Shown: positions 45,233 through 56,100 of the stretch, piece by piece
How the letters are laid out: every line of letters starts with the position of its first letter
How positions within the stretch are numbered: the stretch's first letter is position 1
The notes under the pieces: generated by a model
The model's input: only the letters and a program-made list of their open reading frames with translations
Told to the model about the DNA's origin: nothing
Databases searched by the model: none
DNA from: Saussurea involucrata
Lineage: Eukaryota; Streptophyta; Magnoliopsida; Asterales; Asteraceae
Direction of reading: 5' to 3'
NCBI GenBank assembly: GCA_033807775.1
Contig: CM066319.1
Span: 139,488,983-139,552,982, forward strand
Length of the DNA: 64,000 bases
Position numbers and translations under genes: made by a program

Positions 45233-45933
45233 AAAAATTTTCATCTTTGAGTTTTGTTTTTGATTGTTCGACCATTGGTGGTCGAGCTACTTATATGTAA
45301 TCGTCTATTTCGTGAATGAAACCTTACCTTTCTGATGAACTCATGTGTTGTTTCGACTCATACGTGGTGTGGATAAGTATAACATCAATTGCAGAATTCA
45401 TTAAGTATAGAACAAACAAGGAATCATGCAACTTAGGCATCCATTGCAAGTACAACGATTAGCATACAAGTCATAAGACTTTTGTGCTTTCAGATCGTGT
45501 TGGCAAACATAAGCACATACGACCAAAGCATTCATTCAGAACACGAAACTTTTCTAAGTTAAGAAACTCAGATTGAGGGGTCATTAGACCTTACGATCGT
45601 ACAATAAGACCGTACGACGAAATTTGAATCATGTGTTCCTGTGGTAGAATAATCAGGTCGTAGATCTGATCCCTTATGTCGTGCGACCTTGCGAGATTAA
45701 AGTCGTGTAGTAGACTTGGAAATCTTATGTCGTGCAATCTGCGATAAAACAATGTCAGAGGTTGGCCAACGACCCTCCGATGCTTAAGTTAGTAACCGTC
45801 GTGATAAAAAATCTTATGAAAGATAGAAAAGGACTTAGAAGACATACCTTTCCAGATGTGTTGCATTACAGTTGCGTGACATACCTCGATTGTCGAGGGT
45901 TCGGAGTCGATAGACATCTTTACCCACGATTTT
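45233..45933 (-). other. Noncoding tail of E with integrase remnant
   Basis: The 5' end in element orientation (about 45933-45848) reads VGKDVYRLRTLDNRG...RNCNATHLERY, the end of integrase seen in G at about 52405-52330. The rest is noncoding with CATGCGAC/CGTACGAC motifs. The hairpin found in B, C, I and J is absent. Confidence 0.65.
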
Positions 45934-48186
45934 TCTGCGGCTTCAAGGTGGTCTTATAGCAATCACGGGCGACTTTAGGCTCACTTTTGATCTCCTGGAC
46001 CCCCCATGGCGTAGGGAACTTCATGGTCTGGTGGTATGTCGAGGGAACAGCTTTCATTTCATGGATCCACGATCGACCTAAGATGATGTTATAGGCCGAC
46101 GAGCAATCAATGACGTTGAACCTGGTTTGCTTGTTGATTCCTCCAGCATAGACGAGCAAGGTGATCTCTCCAAAGGTACTCGTCGCTTCCCCATTGAAAC
46201 CGACCAAGGTTGTTGAACGTCGGGTGATTTCCAATCGATCGATTCCCATGGCCTTGATGGTGTCAAGGAAGATGACGTTCGCTGAACTACCTCTATCGAC
46301 CAAGACTCGTCGGGTTAAACAATTACCAATCGGGAGTTGAATGATCAACCCGTCATGATGCTTCTGATATGAGTCACCGAGGTCGTCTTGGTCAAACGTG
46401 ATCTTCATGGATTCTAACTCCAGATCTCCTTTGGGTCTTGATGAGCGTGGGATAGGCCGGTCGTTAGGTACCTGGCTGGCGTGACTTTTGGCTGCAGAAT
46501 ATGTCAGACCGTATACGTCTGAGCCACTAGTTATGCAGTTCACGACCTTTGCATACTCGGGGGTTAGCGGTCGAACGTCGTTAGCTGGAGTAATGACGTC
46601 GTTGATGATATCCTTGAGATTGCCCTTCGGGACGTGATATGCTAGCTCCTTTTTGACAGCTATGCAATCATCTGTCGTATGACCATGGTCGACATGGAAG
46701 TCGCACCACTTCGATTTATCTTTCTTGTCGTCGTCTTGATCAGACTTCTTTGGCCACCTGATGGTCGCCTGGACGGTCTTTAGAGCCTCGACCAAATCCT
46801 TAGTAGTCCCTTTGAATCCATAGGAGGATATCTTAGGGTACTGAGGAAATTTAGTCGCGGTCTTGAACTCCGCCTTCGTCTTGAATCGGACGTTCGAGAT
46901 TTGTCGTGCGGGCTCTGGTTTGGATACGACCTTTGTCTTGAACTCTGGCTTCCTCACACTCTACGACCTTTTGTCATCGGTGTGCTTACGACGAAAGGCA
47001 GCGTCGTCCTCTACCCTCATATACGCTAGGGTTCGAGCTCGGACGTCTTCGAAATTCTCTAGGGGATACTTGGTCAGATCGGTATACAAACCCGAACTGT
47101 CGTCTAGACCACGTTTGTAGGCTTCGATCGTGGTCTTGACGTCACAATTGCGGACACTGATCATCTCTGCGTTGAACCGATTGAAGTAGCTTCGAATGGA
47201 TTCATTGGCTTTCTGCACGACATAATACAAGTCGCTGGTCTGCTTCTCCATCTTGTGACTGCTAGCGAATTGCTGGGAGAATTGGTTGACTAACTCAGCG
47301 AACGACCCGATGGATTTGGGTTTGAGATTAATCAACCACTTGAGGGCAGGACCCGTGAGGGTCGCCTCGAAACCTTTCCACATACATACTTCTTGATACA
47401 TGTGCGGGATCGAGACCGTCCACATGAGCTGCTTATACTGCGCAATGTGTTCCGTCGGATCGGTCACCGCCGAGTACTTGGGCATAAAGGCGGGGATGTT
47501 GTATTTCTTTGGGACGTCGACAGTCGCAATCTTGTCAAAGAAAGGCGACGCCTGAAATCCCGAGCGAGGCTCGACGTCGACGGGCACGGCTGCCCCCAGT
47601 AGCTTAGCGAGCAAGGACAGAACACGCTCGTTCTGATCTTCTAACATCTTCAATCGCATGTCGATGGGGTCGTTAGGATCGGAATTCGCACCTGTCAATG
47701 GATCAACCCCTGAACTGGTGCCATTTCCGTACGATAATCCATTAGCGTCCCCGTTGAAAGGGACGAAGTACGGCTGGGACCCATTGTTCATGGGTGGTGG
47801 TCTTAGATGCTGAGGAGAAATTGGCCCGAACTGGGGATTTAGGATGAACGACCCCGGCTGTTGATTTTGCATGAATGGACCTGGCTGCTGATTCTGCATG
47901 AACAGCCCTGGTCCTGGATTCTGAACGAAAGGAACGGACCCAGGATTCTGACCAAAGGGAACAGACCCAGGGTTCTGACCAAACGATCCTGGACCTGGAT
48001 TCTGAACGAATGGTCTAGGACCGTTTTGTGGTCCGAACGATCATTCGGATTTTGATTTCTTAGCCGCGCGATTTCCTCAGCTGCCCTCCGACTTTGATCA
48101 ACAAGGACATTGATTTGATTTCGAGCAGCCTCCAACTCCTGATACATCTGAGCAATGAGCTGTTCATGATTTCCATTGGCTGCCAT
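45934..48186 (-). pseudogene. Retand-type gag-protease pseudogene (E)
   Basis: Sense reading starts at the ATG at 48186 (MAANGNHEQLIAQMYQELE). A frameshift near 48045 and a stop near 46959 split it. The Pro/Asn repeat region is short and lacks the QPFQQGS array. The gag domain is at about 47560-47000 and the KWCDFHVDHGH...DDC block at about 46710-46660. The protease reads VLVDRGSSANVIF, so the first glycine of DGGSS is replaced by Arg, and then YNIILGRSWIHEMKAVPS. The frame ends LKPQKNRG followed by a stop, where the deleted pol begins. Confidence 0.88.
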
Positions 48187-48287
48187 TTTCCTGAAACAGA
48201 GAAAAGAGGAAACTCCAAGAAACCGTTAGTAAGACGCACGTTTGTCGAAGATTTTCTCTAGATGGGGCCCCACGGTGGGCGCCAAAC

Positions 48288-49070
48288 TGTTAATGCCAAA
48301 AATCGTCCAGAAGGATAACTTAAGGTTGATTGTGGAGCTTAACAACTAAAGAATAGGAATCTTGCGACAAACCGTGCGACAAAGATAGAAAACGTAAATA
48401 AGACAAAGATTTTGGTGACGCGGGAAAAACCTCAACGAGGAAAAAACCCGCGGACGACTTTGGGGGTCGTCGCTGCACTATGGTCGCCAAACAGGGGCGA
48501 TATCCTTATGTTTCGAGTGTCGGAGGTACAATAATTACAATACAAATGAAGTAAAGAATTGAAATGTAAAAAAACAAGTGAATCGTGCGTAAGCAACTGG
48601 TGCGTTGTGTGTAAGGATTGGGCGTCGTGCGTATAAGTCGTGCATCGTGAGCGATCTTTTATGAGATAATTCTTTGCTCTGAGTGTTCTTTTTCAATCAT
48701 ATATCCACAAGTGAGGCTGGGATCTTCGTATTTATAGTCTTCGTAGCTTTAACTGACCCTCATGAATGTAGGAATAACGGTCGCAACGGTAGCCGGAATT
48801 AAGGCTCATTAACTGTCTTCGTCGGTTACGGTCGTTGGTCATTAATGACATTGATTCCTGCATTAAACAGTGAAAAACATAACAGAAATATCATATGTTA
48901 GTCGGTCGAGGTCACGAGGTATGTCACGTCGGTCGAGGTCGCGAGGTACTTTTGACTTCGACTTTGGTCAAAAGATAAAGTGTTTATGATTTGACTCTAG
49001 TATGGAAAAGTGTAATAAATGCTCTCAGTGTTTTGGCCGTGGTCGAGACTGGTGAAGTTTTACCCAAACA
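48288..49070 (-). repeat. 5' LTR of E
   Basis: 783 bp, the partner of 41711-42493, with several percent divergence by eye. It is followed by the duplication GTCGT. Confidence 0.92.
48419..48452 (-). promoter_or_regulatory. ENE-like U-rich hairpin (E 5' LTR)
   Basis: Sense strand: CGCGGG (48452-48447) with CCCGCG (48424-48419), U6 facing U5, CCTC with GAGG, loop GTT. The lower stem differs from B (CGCAGG/CCTGCG) by compensated substitutions. Confidence 0.6.
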
Positions 49071-49312
49071 GTCGTGGGAGGTTGTACACCTCTTAGGACT
49101 ACAGCGACATTCGGGTTGGCGAAAGACCTCATCGGCACCCTCTCTGGAGGAGGAGGTGGATTGACGATCGGTGGGTTATTGACATGAATTTCGTCACCCA
49201 TTTTTAGTTGTTTTCTGACCTTGGACGCCTTTCTTAACTGACGGGCGGTTCGTTCAATCTCTAAATCAATAGGTTCTAAACTTTTCCACGGGTTCCTCTT
49301 GGCATAAACCAA
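49071..49312 (-). pseudogene. Athila gag N-terminus (D)
   Basis: From the ATG at 49312 the minus strand reads MVYAKRNPWKSLEPIDLEIE, then PPPPPERVPMRSFANPNVAVV and QPPTT up to the E insertion. After removal of E it joins AANYFEIKPSTI in frame. Confidence 0.8.
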
Positions 49313-49468
49313 TCAGTACATGAAATCAAAATATAGAGTTCATTGATTCAGAAACGGAACAGAAATAAAATAAAATAAAATAAAGTAAAAAAATGTTCAA
49401 TATAGTAATGCCTAAAGTTGGTAGTGCTATCAGTGCAAACTAGCTCCCCGGCAATGGCGCCAAAAACA
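49313..49468 (-). promoter_or_regulatory. Athila leader and primer binding site (D)
   Basis: The tRNA-Asp-type site TGGCGCCATTGCCGGGG lies at about 49465-49447 on the minus strand, next to the 5' LTR. A (AAATA)n-like simple repeat lies at about 49366-49392. Confidence 0.75.
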
Positions 49469-52069
49469 TGATAGGCAGGTTTACACCCCCTACTATACCG
49501 CAAGTGTACAGGTCAAATCAAGTAATAAGTACTGGAAAGTACGAGTATCGAACCAAAGGAACTAGGAACTGGGTATCACAATCACTATATTCACTATTAA
49601 CTGAACTATCGAAATCAAGAGTTGTTGGTGAGAAAATAATTAATTGTTGATAAGTAAACACGAACGAACACACAAATTTTAAGGAGAATTTTTATAAAGA
49701 GGGAGTTTGAGGGTTGGAACTCTTATGGTTCTTTTCAGTGAACCCTATACCCGAAACATCTGCCGGTCGTTTCTTTTCTATGAAACCCAATCTTTAAAGA
49801 AACCCAATTCTTTAAAGAATCATCGTTTTGAAGGCATAAGTTTTATCTCTCGATCTCAACCGATGTAATCAAAACACATTACGTTCAGGATTTTTACGGG
49901 ACTAAGGGTGATTTGGATATCTCAATCCAAAATCTTGCCTTAGGCATGTAATCTCTAATTCTAGTTAACAATTAATTCTTTCGAACTTAATTGGGAACAA
50001 ATAAATCAACTGAAAGCTGATCAGGCTTACAAAGTTAAACCCAAATCACATACTTCATAAATTAAAACAAGAGTAAATTGCAATTTTGATCCCTGTGGTT
50101 TGTTGTTTTTTTCATTTTTTGTCCCTATAAAATTTTTATTGCAAGAAAAACCCTGTGGTATGCAAAGGTGCTCGGTTTTGGTCCTTGAGGACTAACACCA
50201 TTAGGTTGCCTCCGTTAGAGCCCCTCATGTGACTTGCACATGAGGGCATTTTAGTCCTTTTACAAACATCAGACCACAGGGACCAAAATTGCAATTTACT
50301 TTTTTAGACTTATACCATTTATTTAAAATATAGTAATTATATTATATAATTAATAAATAAATATCACATTATTTAAAAATAATATTTTTTAAAAAATGAC
50401 AAAATTTTAGTCAAGTAATAATTTGTTTACGTCGTCAACCAAAACTAATAAATTTGCTACTCTAAAATAATTAATTAATAATTTTTTAATTTCAAATAAC
50501 TATTAATTAATTAATAATTTGTTTACTCTCAAGTAATATTAATTGATTAATTGCAAATTTATTCTAAAATAATTTATATTTTTGCTTTTACTACATTTCA
50601 CTTTTAATATAAAATAAACTATTCAATAGAAATATTATAAAAACATGAAGTTTTTTATAAGAATAATGTTATACATATTTGAGAAAGGGGATCAACAATA
50701 AAAACATAAGAATTGGTTGATCGCGCGTTCTTTCTAAAACACCCCTAACAAAATTTACATGCTTTAATTTATTTAAAAAATCTAAAAGAAATCGAGTTCA
50801 ATGAGATATAAATTTGGTTATAATTACCCTTTTAAATGTAATTTCATAAATCGTTTTATAGGCGCTAGATTTTTTATATTATATATGTTATGTTTTATAA
50901 AAATAATCAAAATTGCATATTTATATAAATAACTGAAATTTAGTTTCGTCTTTGATACGCAATTTTGATTATTTATATACTTATGCAATTTTGGTTATTT
51001 TAGAGTAAACAAACTATTAATTAATTATTTAAGAGCAACAAATTTATTAGTTTTGGTTGACAAGACGTAAACAAATTATTACTTAATTAAAATTTTATCA
51101 TTTTAATAAATATGTTATTTTTAAATCATGTGATATTTATTTATTTATTTATTATATAATATAATTACTATATTTTAAATAAATGGTATAAGAATAAAAA
51201 GTAAATTGCAATTTTGGTCTCTGTGGCCTGATGTTTGTAAGAGAACTAAAATGCCCTCATGTGCAAGTCACATGAGGCGCTCTAACGGAGGCAACCTAAC
51301 GGTGTTAGTCCTCAAGGACCAAAACCGAGCACTTTTGCATACCACAGAGTTATTATTGCAATAAAAATTTTATACGGACCAAAAGTGAGAAAAACAACAA
51401 ACCACAGGACCAAAATTGCAATTTACTCTTAAAACAACCAATAAAAGGTGTTCGAATTACATGTTCATCAGATTCAAACCATAATCAAACCAACCCCCAA
51501 CATATAAAAATTAGTTCATGTTGGGGGTGAAGAACCACGAAATATCGAGATAAAAATCAAATCTGCTAAACATAGTTTTCTCAAACGTGAAAGTAGTACA
51601 GATTGACTCCATTCGGTATGATTCTCCACGCACTCAGATTCCACTTGGTTGATGGATCTTCTTTCCCCTTCAATCTTCTCCGCTTTTCTCATGAAAAATA
51701 GCCTTTTTCTCACTGAAAATCGCGTCCAGCTAACCCTAGTTCGTAAGTGATGATGATGTATTTTCCTCCAAGTCGATTAAGAATAAAAACTGGAATAGAG
51801 GGTTGCGTGGCATTCCCCGCGACTTGAAATCGCGTGGGAAACCGCAAGTGTCACTTGAAGCCTGTGGTTTGAAGTCGCGGGGTGGCTCGCCTAACTGGTT
51901 GTTTGGGCATCGTGATTTAGGACTTATTTCTCGTTTTCTTGGGTTTTACATTTCTCCTGGATATCTGCAATTCTTGATGTAAAATTGTGAAAATACCACT
52001 GATTTGCTCAAAAACAAGCCACCCTCTTTGGATTGTGGTCTGAAAACAAGGCCAAAATTGACATTATCA
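49469..52069 (-). repeat. 5' LTR of D with a foldback insertion
   Basis: Termini are TGATAGGCAG and ACATTATCA on the plus strand. Without the 1358-bp insert and one 9-bp duplication it is about 1.23 kb, in agreement with the 3' LTR. Confidence 0.88.
50071..51428. mobile_element. Mutator-like non-autonomous foldback element
   Basis: It is flanked by the perfect 9-bp duplication TTAAAACAA (50062-50070 and 51429-51437); the unoccupied site is seen in D's other LTR near 14717. Inverted repeats start GAGTAAATTGCAATTTT and extend for about 430 bp (about 50071-50525 and 51003-51428) around an AT-rich centre. A 9-bp duplication and long inverted repeats fit the Mutator superfamily. There is no coding capacity. 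Each arm also begins and ends with inverse copies of the same GAGTAAATTGCAATTTTGGTCC motif. Confidence 0.85.
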
Positions 52070-53090
52070 AACATGCAACTAAAGCTTTTTGGTTAGTTTC
52101 TCTAAGTCTAGACCTGGAGTCGTAAAACTTATGATTGCAATGACTACTTGAGTCGCGAGTCATCTTGTTCGAAAGAATCAGGAATTGTTACTGACTTGTA
52201 TTCGTGTGATCTTGTGACACATCAATTGTTAGTGGCTGGTCGTTGGCTTACGACCCTTCGATGCTTAAGTCAGTAATCGTCGCGATGAATAAAACATAAA
52301 GAAATAACTTAAAAGAAATACTTTTTTAAATGTACCACATTACAGCTACGTGGGATGTCTCGATTGTTGAGGGTTTGGAGACTATAGGCGCCTTTTCCTA
52401 CGACTTCAGATATACGATATGGTCCTTCCCACTTGGTGGATAACTTACCGGCATTCAACTGTTTCGTTCCCACTTGGTGGATAACTTACCTTCATTCAAC
52501 TCTTTCGTGTTTTGGAATGCTCATCGAAAGACGAAGTCGCCTTCTTAGAAGACTTTAACCTTGACATTTTTATTGAAATGTCTCTCGACGACTTGTCTCT
52601 AGGACGCCATTTTGATTAGTGCGGCTTCCCTCAGTTCTTCGAGAGCGTCGAGATCGTAACTCAAGTCCACCAAGTTGTGGTCGACCGAAGTTTGTCTCGA
52701 CGTTGGCAGTTGGACCTCGATGAGTAAGACCGCTTCACAACTGTAGGATAATGAGAATGGGGTCTGGCCTGTGAACGTAAGTGGAGTCGTACGATTGGCC
52801 CATAATACTGATGGTAGTTCTTCGACCCATCTTCCTTTCATCGCTTTAAGTCTCTTATTTATTGAGTTGATGATGACCTTATTGCTCGACTCTGCAAGCC
52901 TATTCGACTGAGGATAATGTCGCGTCGAAGTCGTAAGTTTGAAGTTACGATCTTCACAAAATTGTCGAGTTCGATCACTTATGAATTGTGACTCATTGTC
53001 GCATATGATTTCGGATGAGACTCCAAACCTGCAAATATTGTTAGTCTGATAAAAGAGAAATAATTTGTAAGGACTAGTAAGAATACCTTT
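52070..53090 (-). pseudogene. Integrase C-terminal half and start of tail (G)
   Basis: On the minus strand it reads VFLLVLTNYF, then RFGVSSEIICDNESQFISD, NRLAESSNKVIINSINKRL, WVEELPSVLWANRTT and finally YRISEVVGKGAYSLQTLNNR and CNVVHL. The second acidic residue (CDN) and the catalytic Glu (AESSNK) of the core are kept; the usual DNG reads DNE. A 41-bp tandem duplication at 52426-52507 and stops interrupt the C-terminal part. About 52070-52330 is noncoding tail. Confidence 0.85.
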
Positions 53091-53180
53091 TGTAACACCC
53101 CGCTTACCACGACACAATATTGTCCGCTTTGCCCCACTGGCTCACGGCTTTGTTCTTGGCGACCTGGCAAGGACTTCGCA

Positions 53181-53245
53181 AGGACTTCCCAGGAGGTCAC
53201 CCATCCTGGTACTACTCCCACCCAAGCACGCTTAACCACAGAGTT
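53181..53245 (-). other. 5S rRNA-like segment in Cassandra 3' LTR
   Basis: On the minus strand it reads TTAAGCGTGCTTGGG, then GTAGTACCAGGATGGG and GACCTCCTGGGAAGTCC, corresponding to box A through box C of the 5S internal promoter. It is not a full 5S gene. Confidence 0.88.
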
Positions 53246-53538
53246 CCCAAGGAACCCGCATGCTTGTGGCCCCAAAACGCGTTGTGTCTGGTAAGGCCAA
53301 GGTTTACTAATATACCCAGCATCTCTCCTGTCCACGACCGATGTGAGATATGCCTAAGGTGTTACACACACCCCCCCTCATGGACTCATCGTCCTCGATG
53401 AGGTTTGCCCCACATCTCGAACAACACAGGAGTGGCTCTGATACCATTTGTAACACCCCGCTTACCACGACACAATATTGTCCGCTTTGCCCCACTGGCT
53501 CACGGCTTTGTTCTTGGCGACCTGGCAAGGACTTCGCA

Positions 53539-53603
53539 AGGACTTCCCAGGAGGTCACCCATCCTGGTACTACTCCCACCCAAGCACACTTAACCACAGA
53601 GTT
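53539..53603 (-). other. 5S rRNA-like segment in Cassandra 5' LTR
   Basis: The same segment as at 53181, with AAGTGTGCTTGGG instead of AAGCGTGCTTGGG in the box A region. Confidence 0.88.
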
Positions 53604-53731
53604 CCCAAGGAACCCGCATGCTTGTGGCCCCAAAACGCGTTGTGTCTGATAAGGCCAAGGTTTACTAATATACCCAGCATCTCTCCTGTCCACGACCGAT
53701 GTGGGATATGCCTAAGGTGTTACACTCAAGT

Positions 53732-55976
53732 TGTAACGTCCCAAAAATTACAAGGAATTTAAAATTTTTAAAGTAACATTTCATTAATAAAAACTCATTT
53801 AATAATTCAATCATCTCATTTGCAAACTCATAATTAATATTCTTACGAACAATAAACTGCGGAATAAATGTCTAAAATTAAAATCATAAAAGTAATCAAC
53901 TCTTCCCACGCGCCAGTGTGTACTCGTCACGCCTTGGAGCCACTCGTACCTGAAACTACAATTTTATTGGAAAGGGTAAGCACGAAGCTAAGTGAATTCA
54001 GACACCATAAATAACACAGTTATTTCCACACCACCTCTAAACAGATAATTGCACATAAACAGCATACAAGTCTACGAACAAATCATAAACATGCATACCT
54101 ACACCATCCCACCCAAAGGCATAAGCTGGTCCACCCGACCACACAATAACCGTGCAAGCATTACCCGGCTCCCCCCGGGTTCCTACGCCACCCGCGTATA
54201 TAAACCTCGGCCCCGCCGAGTCACTACGCCACCCGCGTATATAAACCTCGGCCCCTCCGAACTCCTACGCCACCCGCGTAGTCATAACAATAAAGGTCCG
54301 ACTAGACGCCCCACTATTTAGTCCCGCATCACAAACAATTAAAACTACCACACACGTACAAATCGTAATGTAAAAAGTAACCGACATTAGTTATAGTGAG
54401 AGAACTCACCTCGTAAGCGCGCCTAGCTCACAAACAATAATTCAAGCTTCACAAATCCAAGATCACTTCCCAACACCTAAACAATCGTTAAAATGTATTA
54501 ACACGAGACCCGGACCCTAAAACACGACGCACCCTTAAATCGTCACTAAAACGACTTTTCGGTCTAACCAAACAGGTCTGTTCGGGACCTGTTCCGACCT
54601 CCATAAACCAAGAAAATCCTCAATTAAATTTCATAACCAGAAAGTGCTCAGAGTTAGGGTTCCAAGGACATATTATACACCTCCTAACGATTTTTCTACA
54701 ATTTAATATGGATTTTACAAAACTGGTTAACTGCACAGCGAAAAACAGCACCTTTCGTTATAAAACAGCAGTTTGACACTAGCTACGGTCCGAACTGGTT
54801 TTTCCGCAAAACATAAGAAACTTACTAGACTCAGAATGGGAACTTTTGGCACTGGTTTCATCCCAATCCGACATTCCTAGCAGAAGTTATGGCTTTCTCA
54901 AAACAGTGGCAGAAACTGAGACTAATAAAACGGAACGCGATCTGCCACATCCGGATCTGCTGTATAAACAGCCAATTTATGCCTAGCTAGAGGCCGAACC
55001 GGACTTCCGCTAAAACACGAAAAGTGTGCCCGGCACAGAATGTGAACCGTGGGCACCGGATTCGCCTCAATCCGAGCTACGACGGAAAGGTTATGGCCGT
55101 CGCAAAACAGTGGCAGACAAACGTTTTCACATAAAATGATAACTAAAGGTTATAATCCCATTAAGTCAATGCTTAATCCAAACAGCCCCGGGAAGCCTAA
55201 ACCTACTGGAAACAGATCATACCAAGGTGTAACAACAGCCGTGCACCACCCCCCTTGCCGCCTCCGGCGGCGGTGATGGTCGGCGGCGATCACGCACACA
55301 CGCACACACCACTCTCATATCACCGACCCTCTCTTTCGATCGTTCTACGCGAGCCCACCCGCACCCACAACCACACATGACCACGACCGCCCACGCCCGG
55401 CCACCACAGAGGCGGCGTGCGGCGGTGGTTGCTTCGCCGGAAAAGAAAAGAAAAAGGAAAAGGAGATGAGGACTTACCTTGCGACAAAACGACGACGTTC
55501 TCTAGCCCTCTCTCACTCTCGCCCTTCTTCCTCGACTCCGGCGTAACTCCGGCGGCAGCAGCGGTGGTCGGTGGTTCTTCTTCTCAACTCTCGCCGGCGA
55601 CTAACACCTCCTCTCTCTCGGTTCTTCTTTCCGGCCGGTGACAACAAGAACAACCCAAACGAAAGATGGAGCCGTAGGGTTTTGGTGATTTCTTTTTCTT
55701 CTTTGTTTGTTGATCACGCACCACACACCAAAATACAAACCCCAAAAACCTATTATTTTTTTCTTTCTTTTACTGCATGGGCCGAAACCCATGTGGGTTT
55801 TTGGCCTTTGTCACCAATGGCCCTTCAACTTGCAAACCTCTCGCCCCTAACCAAAAATTCCGATACTTAACGATTTGACCCAACTCGACTAACCCCGTTA
55901 ACGGAAACCACGATAAATCAAACTTGAAATAAAATAATTAAAAAAAGAAATTACATACCGGAGTACGGGCTTTACA
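53732..55976 (-). repeat. 3' LTR of L
   Basis: 2245 bp, TGTAACGTCCC to GGGCTTTACA on the plus strand. Tandem units containing CTACGCCACCCGCGTATATAA lie at about 54183-54285. A strong splice donor (sense AAG/GTAAGT) lies at about 55480. Short open frames have no recognisable product. Confidence 0.88.
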
Positions 55977-55983
55977 ACTCTCC

Positions 55984-56100
55984 CCCACTTGGATTAGACT
56001 TCGTCCTCGAAGTCTAGACCGGCGAATAGCTCCGGATAGTTCTCCCTCATCTCAACCTCAAGCTCTAACCATTCTAAAGTTGCCCACCAGTATACCCAAC
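55984..56100 (-). pseudogene. Integrase C-terminal scrap (L)
   Basis: On the minus strand it ends EMRENYPELFAGLDFEDEV and a stop, matching the end of K pol. Upstream it decays quickly. Confidence 0.65.

Larger units (their letters stand above)
41711..49070 (-). mobile_element. Element E: complete non-autonomous Retand-type element
   Basis: E is inserted in D's gag with the perfect duplication GTCGT (41706-41710 and 49071-49075). In element orientation: 5' LTR 49070-48288, primer binding site 48287-48271 (TGGCGCCCACCGTGGGG, closer to the tRNA-Lys type than in B), gag-protease 48186-45934, tail, antisense gene on the plus strand 43065-45232, polypurine tract 42512-42494 and 3' LTR 42493-41711. 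A short remnant of the integrase C-terminus directly follows the protease, so E arose by internal deletion of a G-like element. Confidence 0.9.
14151..52069 (-). mobile_element. Element D: Athila-lineage gypsy element carrying five later insertions
   Basis: D is flanked by AACAT on both sides (14146-14150 and 52070-52074). On the minus strand the 5' LTR (52069-49469) is followed by a primer binding site matching the tRNA-Asp type (TGGCGCCATTGCCGGGG, about 49465-49447), gag, protease, reverse transcriptase-RNase H, integrase, a 1.2-kb noncoding 3' region and the 3' LTR (22315-14151, split by F). Removing F, C, B, E and the foldback element restores a colinear element. I find no envelope-like frame. 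All coding parts contain stops and frameshifts. Confidence 0.9.
53091..53724 (-). mobile_element. Cassandra TRIM retrotransposon with 5S rRNA-like LTRs
   Basis: Two 276-bp LTRs (53091-53366 and 53449-53724), with three differences noted, flank an 82-bp interior. In element orientation the interior starts with the initiator-tRNA-Met primer binding site TGGTATCAGAGCC (about 53446-53434) and ends with a GGGGGGGTGTG tract. Each LTR contains a stretch closely resembling the 3' half of plant 5S rRNA. There is no coding capacity, as expected for Cassandra. No duplication of its own flanks it. Confidence 0.93.

Noticed and set aside
52426..52507. 41-bp tandem duplication as a functional repeat
   Set aside because: It is a single local duplication within a decayed integrase C-terminus.
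53181..53245. Possible functional 5S rRNA gene
   Set aside because: Only the part from box A onward is present, and it lies inside paired 276-bp LTRs with a tRNA-Met primer site, so it is Cassandra.
55417..55870. Open frames in the L LTR, repeated at 57673-58126
   Set aside because: They are repeated only because the LTR is repeated, overlap in several frames and resemble no known protein.
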